From an uncultured Oscillospiraceae bacterium (GTDB taxonomy: Bacteria > Bacillota > Clostridia > UBA1381): a DNA stretch of 9,593 nucleotides. The position numbers and the translations under genes are program-made. The notes under the pieces are model-generated. The model was given only the letters and a program-made list of their open reading frames with translations, searched no databases and had not been told where the DNA came from. Below, piece by piece: positions 6,766 through 9,593 of the stretch. Where the stretch lies: positions 1-9,593 of the forward strand of contig CAMCPC010000029.1 in the NCBI GenBank assembly GCA_945876665.1, written 5' to 3'. The stretch's first letter is position 1, and every line of letters starts with the position of its first letter.

Positions 6766-6794
6766 TTGCAAAAGCGAAAAATATATGATATATT
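6766..6794 (+). promoter_or_regulatory. Promoter of the prs-nucleotidyltransferase unit
   Basis: TTGCAA (6766-6771) and TATATT (6789-6794) are 17 bases apart, with a TGN extension (TGA, 6786-6788) directly before the -10 box. Transcription would start near 6801, about 50 bases before the prs ATG. The rest of the 154-bp gap after folBK is AT-rich and holds no gene that I can see. Confidence 0.68.
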
Positions 6795-6850
6795 TTAAAT
6801 ATATGTAAAACAAATGTAAAATTACATACCTGTCAAGAAGGAGAATTACT

Positions 6851-7984
6851 ATGACAAACAATTTTATAAGTGACGAAACACCGATTGTAGGTAAGCTGAG
6901 TATTATCAGTATGAAGGGCTGTGAAGAAATAACAGCAAGGATTGACGAATATCTTAAGGCATTCCGCGGATATGAGAATTATGAAACATACGTTACTCAT
7001 GTAACCTGTCCGAGATTCGGCACAGGCGAGGGTAAGTGTGTGATTGACGAAACGGTAAGAGGACATGACGTATATATTATATGTGACGTTTTCAACTATG
7101 GTGTTACTTATAAGATGTACGGTGTGGAAAATCATATGAGCCCTGACGACCATTATCAGGACTTGAAGCGTATTATAGCCGCTATGGGCGGTAAGGCAAG
7201 ACGTGTAACTGTTGTTATGCCGATGCTTTATGAGGGCAGACAGCATAAAAGAAGCGGACGTGAGTCACTTGACGCGGCGCTTATGCTTCAGGAACTTGTC
7301 GGCATGGGCGTTGCAAATATTATCACATTTGACGCACATGACCCGAGAATTTCAAATGCAATTCCGCTTTCAGGCTTTGACGATGTTCAGGCTACCTATC
7401 AGATGATAAAGGCGCTTGTAAGAGCCGTTCCTGACATTTCACTGAATAAGTTTGACACAATGGTAATATCTCCCGATGAGGGTGGTATGTCAAGATGTAT
7501 GTACTATTCATCAGTGCTGAAGCTTGACCTTGGTATGTTCTATAAAAGACGTGACTATTCAAGAATAGTTAACGGCAAGAACCCTATTGAGGCGCATGAA
7601 TACTTGGGACGCGATGTAAACGGTAAGGACGTTATCATAGTAGATGATATGATTTCGTCAGGTGAGTCTGTTATAGACGTTGCAAGAAACCTTAAGGGTC
7701 AGGGCGCAAAGAGAATATTCGTATTTGCTTCCTTCGGTCTTTTCTGTAATGGTCTTGAGTGCTTTGATGAGGCGTTCAAGGAGGGTATTGTGGATAAGAT
7801 TTTCACTACTAACCTTATATACAGAAATCCTGACCTTGCAACTCGTGAATGGTATTGCGAAGTAGATATGTCAAAGTATATTTCGCTTCTTATAGATACT
7901 CTTAACCATGATGAAACTATTTCAAGACTTCTTGATCCTGTAAATAAGATTAAGGCTCTTGTTGAGAAAATAGAAAATAAGTAA
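6851..7984 (+). CDS. prs: Ribose-phosphate pyrophosphokinase (PRPP synthetase), long divergent type
   Basis: A 377-residue cytoplasmic enzyme expected to make PRPP from ribose 5-phosphate and ATP for purine, pyrimidine, histidine and NAD synthesis. Two phosphoribosyltransferase-like halves are seen. The first contains MPMLYEGRQHKRSGRESLDA (123-142) and the metal-site-like TFDAHDP (159-165). The second has VISPDEGG (205-212), KRRDYS (232-237) and the PRPP loop VIIVDDMISSGES (261-273). It is longer than classical enzymes of about 315 residues because of the N-terminal portion and a C-terminal extension after about 330. Such long forms occur in Clostridia. AAGGAG (6838-6843) is seven bases before ATG 6851. 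The downstream nucleotidyltransferase gene begins 33 bp after the stop and is probably cotranscribed. The substrate has to be inferred; a PRPP synthetase-like relative with another role is a minor alternative. Confidence 0.9.
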   Translation: MTNNFISDETPIVGKLSIISMKGCEEITARIDEYLKAFRGYENYETYVTHVTCPRFGTGEGKCVIDETVRGHDVYIICDVFNYGVTYKMYGVENHMSPDDHYQDLKRIIAAMGGKARRVTVVMPMLYEGRQHKRSGRESLDAALMLQELVGMGVANIITFDAHDPRISNAIPLSGFDDVQATYQMIKALVRAVPDISLNKFDTMVISPDEGGMSRCMYYSSVLKLDLGMFYKRRDYSRIVNGKNPIEAHEYLGRDVNGKDVIIVDDMISSGESVIDVARNLKGQGAKRIFVFASFGLFCNGLECFDEAFKEGIVDKIFTTNLIYRNPDLATREWYCEVDMSKYISLLIDTLNHDETISRLLDPVNKIKALVEKIENK

Positions 7985-8017
7985 TAGGGGAAACAGGGGA
8001 ATATTAGGAGAGAGATT

Positions 8018-8770
8018 ATGCAGTGTATATTACTGGCGGCAGGCTATGCCACAAGATTGTACCCGTTGACGGAAAATATGCCAAAGGCACTTCTTAAGCT
8101 TGGCGATAAGACCATACTGGAAATGGTTACGGATAAGATTGATGAAGTGGGCGATGTTGAGACTATCTATATAGTCACAAACGAGAAGTTTTATACGCAG
8201 TTTTCGGACTGGAGCAAGACATATAAGGGTCCGAAGAAGATAAAGGTTTTAAACGACCATACAACGAATAATGATAACAGACTTGGCGCGATAGGTGACC
8301 TTAAGTATGTTATTGATATGGAAAATATAGATGATGAAATCCTTGTTATGGCGAGCGATAATATATTTGGATTTCCGCTTACCGATTTTACGGATATGTA
8401 CCGCGCAAAGGATAAGGACATGATTTGTGCGCACACAATTGAAAACAAGAATGATCTTCATTCTATGGGTGTTGTGGAGCTTGAGGAGGACGGAAAGGTT
8501 AAGAGCTTTGAGGAAAAGCCTGAAAACCCGAAGTCAGATCTGGGTGTTCCGCCGTTCTATCTGTATAAAAAGGATACTTTGCCGCTTATAGACGAGTATC
8601 TCAAAGAGGGCAATAACCCTGACGCGCCCGGACATTTTATCCCGTGGCTTATCGGTAAAAAGGATGTATACGCTTATGTATTCGACGCGGTACGCATTGA
8701 TATAGGAACTCCCGAAAGCTATTACGATGCGTGTGAAAGATTGGAAAACGGTACATTGTTTGCCAAATAA
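8018..8770 (+). CDS. Sugar-phosphate nucleotidyltransferase
   Basis: A 250-residue Rossmann-like nucleotidyltransferase. It has the nucleotide-binding signature LLAAGYATRLYPLTENMPKALL at the N-terminus, ASDN at 112-115 (D114 is the likely metal ligand), FEEKP at 164-168 and IDIGTPESY at 227-235. Enzymes of this type join a sugar 1-phosphate (or, in LicC relatives, phosphocholine) to a nucleoside triphosphate. The GYATRL variant of the GxGTRL loop is common in LicC-like and in some sugar enzymes, so the substrate cannot be decided. It ends after the catalytic domain, without the left-handed helix domain of GlmU. AGGAG (8006-8010) is seven bases before the ATG. It follows prs closely. Bacteria often pair prs with the nucleotidyltransferase gene glmU, so the arrangement is reminiscent of that. 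Confidence 0.85.
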   Translation: MQCILLAAGYATRLYPLTENMPKALLKLGDKTILEMVTDKIDEVGDVETIYIVTNEKFYTQFSDWSKTYKGPKKIKVLNDHTTNNDNRLGAIGDLKYVIDMENIDDEILVMASDNIFGFPLTDFTDMYRAKDKDMICAHTIENKNDLHSMGVVELEEDGKVKSFEEKPENPKSDLGVPPFYLYKKDTLPLIDEYLKEGNNPDAPGHFIPWLIGKKDVYAYVFDAVRIDIGTPESYYDACERLENGTLFAK

Positions 8771-8903
8771 CAGAATTAATATTGATATGTTTATAAACGA
8801 GTTTGGTTTTATCCGATAAAATTGCGTATGAAATAAATAAGGATAGCCTTTGGATGTACTCAATAAAGACCAAATGCGAAAATGGCACAATAAAGAAAAA
8901 ATA

Positions 8904-8940
8904 AAAAACGGCTTAAAACACAAGGTTTTAAGCCGTTTTT
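8904..8940. terminator. Bidirectional intrinsic terminator
   Basis: A perfect 16-bp inverted repeat (8904-8919 with 8925-8940, loop ACAAG) has A residues on the left arm and T residues on the right. It thus ends plus-strand transcription from the nucleotidyltransferase and minus-strand transcription from the tRNA gene. The 130 bases between 8771 and 8903 hold no gene that I can recognise. Confidence 0.92.
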
Positions 8941-8941
8941 A

Positions 8942-9018
8942 TGGTACGCCCGGAGGGACTTGAACCCCCGACCTTTCGGTTCGTAGCCGAACGCTCTATC
9001 CAGCTGAGCTACGAGCGC
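8942..9018 (-). tRNA. tRNA-Arg(ACG)
   Basis: A 77-nt cloverleaf on the minus strand. The acceptor GCGCTCG pairs with CGGGCGT (two G-U pairs), followed by A and an encoded CCA. The D arm has AGCTCAGCTGGATAGAGC. The anticodon stem TTCGG/CCGAA encloses the loop CTACGAA, giving anticodon ACG, which reads CGN arginine codons after deamination to inosine by TadA. The T arm has GGTTCAAGTCC. It is transcribed toward the shared terminator at 8904-8940. Confidence 0.97.
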
Positions 9019-9021
9019 ATA

Positions 9022-9037
9022 TAGCTTATTTAAGCTA
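9022..9037. repeat. Inverted repeat in the tRNA leader
   Basis: TAGCTTA-TT-TAAGCTA is a perfect 7-bp palindromic arm pair lying 3 bases upstream of the mature tRNA-Arg 5' end, between the promoter and the gene. It might form a small hairpin in the precursor. The loop is only two bases, so a DNA site is equally possible. Confidence 0.45.
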
Positions 9038-9045
9038 CGCACAAT

Positions 9046-9075
9046 ATAATACCATAATTTGAGGTGTTTTGTCAA
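9046..9075 (-). promoter_or_regulatory. Promoter of tRNA-Arg
   Basis: On the minus strand, a perfect TTGACA (9070-9075) and TATTAT (9046-9051) are 18 bases apart. Transcription would start near 9039, about 20 bases before the tRNA. Confidence 0.75.
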
Positions 9076-9102
9076 GTGTTTTTTGAGAAAAATCAAGTAT
9101 AA

Positions 9103-9131
9103 TTGAAAAGTTGACAGATTTGTGCTATACT
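9103..9131 (+). promoter_or_regulatory. Promoter of topB
   Basis: TTGAAA (9103-9108) and TATACT (9126-9131) are 17 bases apart, with TGC before the -10 box as an extended element. A second TTGACA at 9111-9116 has no -10 box at the right distance. Transcription from about 9138 would leave a leader of about 90 bases before the topB ATG. Confidence 0.72.
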
Positions 9132-9186
9132 TAACAGGTGGAAAAATAATTTACAGTACATATGTGGCATTTATCCGCATGGTATG

Positions 9187-9209
9187 GTAAAATAATATAA
9201 ATATTTTAC
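9187..9209 (+). repeat. Inverted repeat in the topB leader
   Basis: GTAAAATA (9187-9194) and TATTTTAC (9202-9209) form a perfect 8-bp inverted repeat with a 7-base centre, just ahead of the AAGGA ribosome binding site. It could be a repressor site or a weak AU-rich RNA hairpin. There is no T-run after it, so it is not an intrinsic terminator. Confidence 0.5.
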
Positions 9210-9226
9210 AAGGAACGGAACGACAG

Positions 9227-9593
9227 ATGATATTGGTAATAGCAGAGAAACCGTCATTAGGGCGCGACATAGCGGACGCGCTGCAGGGGACGGTCACTGA
9301 AAGAAACAGCAGATTTATTCGTAAGGGCAATTACACCGTCACGTGGGTATTCGGACATATGCTGACGCTCAAAGAACCGGAGGATTATGATATAAAATAC
9401 AAGAAATGGTCGCTTGAGGATTTGCCTATATTTTTCGACAACTGGGAGCTTAAAATCGGACAGGACACATCAAGGGGCAGAAACTATGAAACAAAGGAGC
9501 AGCGCGTTAACTTAATCGGTGAGCTTCTGAGGGAATCAGAGTCGGTCATACACGCGGGCGACCCTGATGAGGAGGGACAGCTGCTTATTGATG
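9227..9593 (+). CDS. topB: DNA topoisomerase III, type IA (partial, C-terminus beyond window)
   Basis: 122 codons are visible from ATG 9227 to the window end, with no stop. The TOPRIM domain begins at once with MILVIAEKPSLGRDIADAL, then VFGHMLTLKEPEDY (about 49-62), and shows HAGDPDEEGQLLID at about 109-122. The D-x-D-x-E-G metal-binding triad is complete, though the arginine of the DPDREGQ seen in E. coli TopB is glutamate here. Type IA enzymes relax negatively supercoiled DNA and decatenate through single-strand passage; the active tyrosine domain lies outside the window. A promoter at 9103-9131 drives it alone. The best ribosome binding site, AAGGA at 9210-9214, is 12 bases before the ATG, rather far. 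Topoisomerase III rather than topoisomerase I is favoured by the GDPDxEGQ form. Confidence 0.9.
   Translation, partial: MILVIAEKPSLGRDIADALQGTVTERNSRFIRKGNYTVTWVFGHMLTLKEPEDYDIKYKKWSLEDLPIFFDNWELKIGQDTSRGRNYETKEQRVNLIGELLRESESVIHAGDPDEEGQLLID

Noticed and set aside
8860..9096. Minus-strand open frame of 78 codons over the tRNA-Arg gene and terminator
   Set aside because: It contains the well-known false peptide produced by reading a tRNA (VAQLDRA... type). The tRNA cloverleaf and the terminator hairpin explain the sequence.
9111..9131. TTGACA at 9111 paired with TATACT at 9126 as a promoter
   Set aside because: The spacing is only 9 bases. TTGAAA at 9103 gives the proper 17-base spacing with the same -10 box.

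Overview
The window looks like a chromosomal segment of an anaerobic, spore-forming Clostridia (Firmicutes). The evidence is clostridial-type FolC/HD/FolP/FolBK folate genes behind a tetrahydrofolate (THF) riboswitch, a SleB-type spore cortex hydrolase, strong AGGAGG-like ribosome binding sites, sigma-A promoters close to consensus, and moderately low GC with AT-rich intergenic DNA. I see no insertion sequence, phage gene or CRISPR array.

Left part (1-3020, minus strand): a GH51 alpha-L-arabinofuranosidase gene is followed, with overlapping or nearly touching stop and start codons, by a small eight-cysteine zinc-ribbon protein (resembling DUF6171) and a ComF-type phosphoribosyltransferase. 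After 56 bp comes sleB, cut by the window edge. A TTGAAA-N17-TATAAT promoter serves this block.

Centre (3119-6696, plus strand): a folate operon. A promoter, a THF-riboswitch-like aptamer and a strong intrinsic terminator precede folC, folP and a folB-folK fusion. folC is unusual in two ways. An in-frame TGA at 3604-3606 splits it into an 83-codon P-loop piece and a downstream piece in the same frame. Its 3' end also runs without a stop into an HD-domain phosphohydrolase. Together the genes supply dihydropteroate synthesis (FolB, FolK, FolP) and glutamylation (FolC). GTP cyclohydrolase (folE) and a recognised dihydroneopterin-triphosphate phosphatase are absent from the window.

Right part (6766-9593): a second plus-strand unit encodes a long divergent ribose-phosphate pyrophosphokinase and a sugar-phosphate nucleotidyltransferase. 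It ends at a perfect 16-bp hairpin that also terminates a convergent tRNA-Arg(ACG) gene. A separate promoter then leads into a topoisomerase III (topB) gene truncated by the window end.

No wholly new system is evident. The points most worth checking are the interrupted folC, the FolC-HD fusion with its possible role in the missing pterin dephosphorylation step, and the switching of the riboswitch leader.
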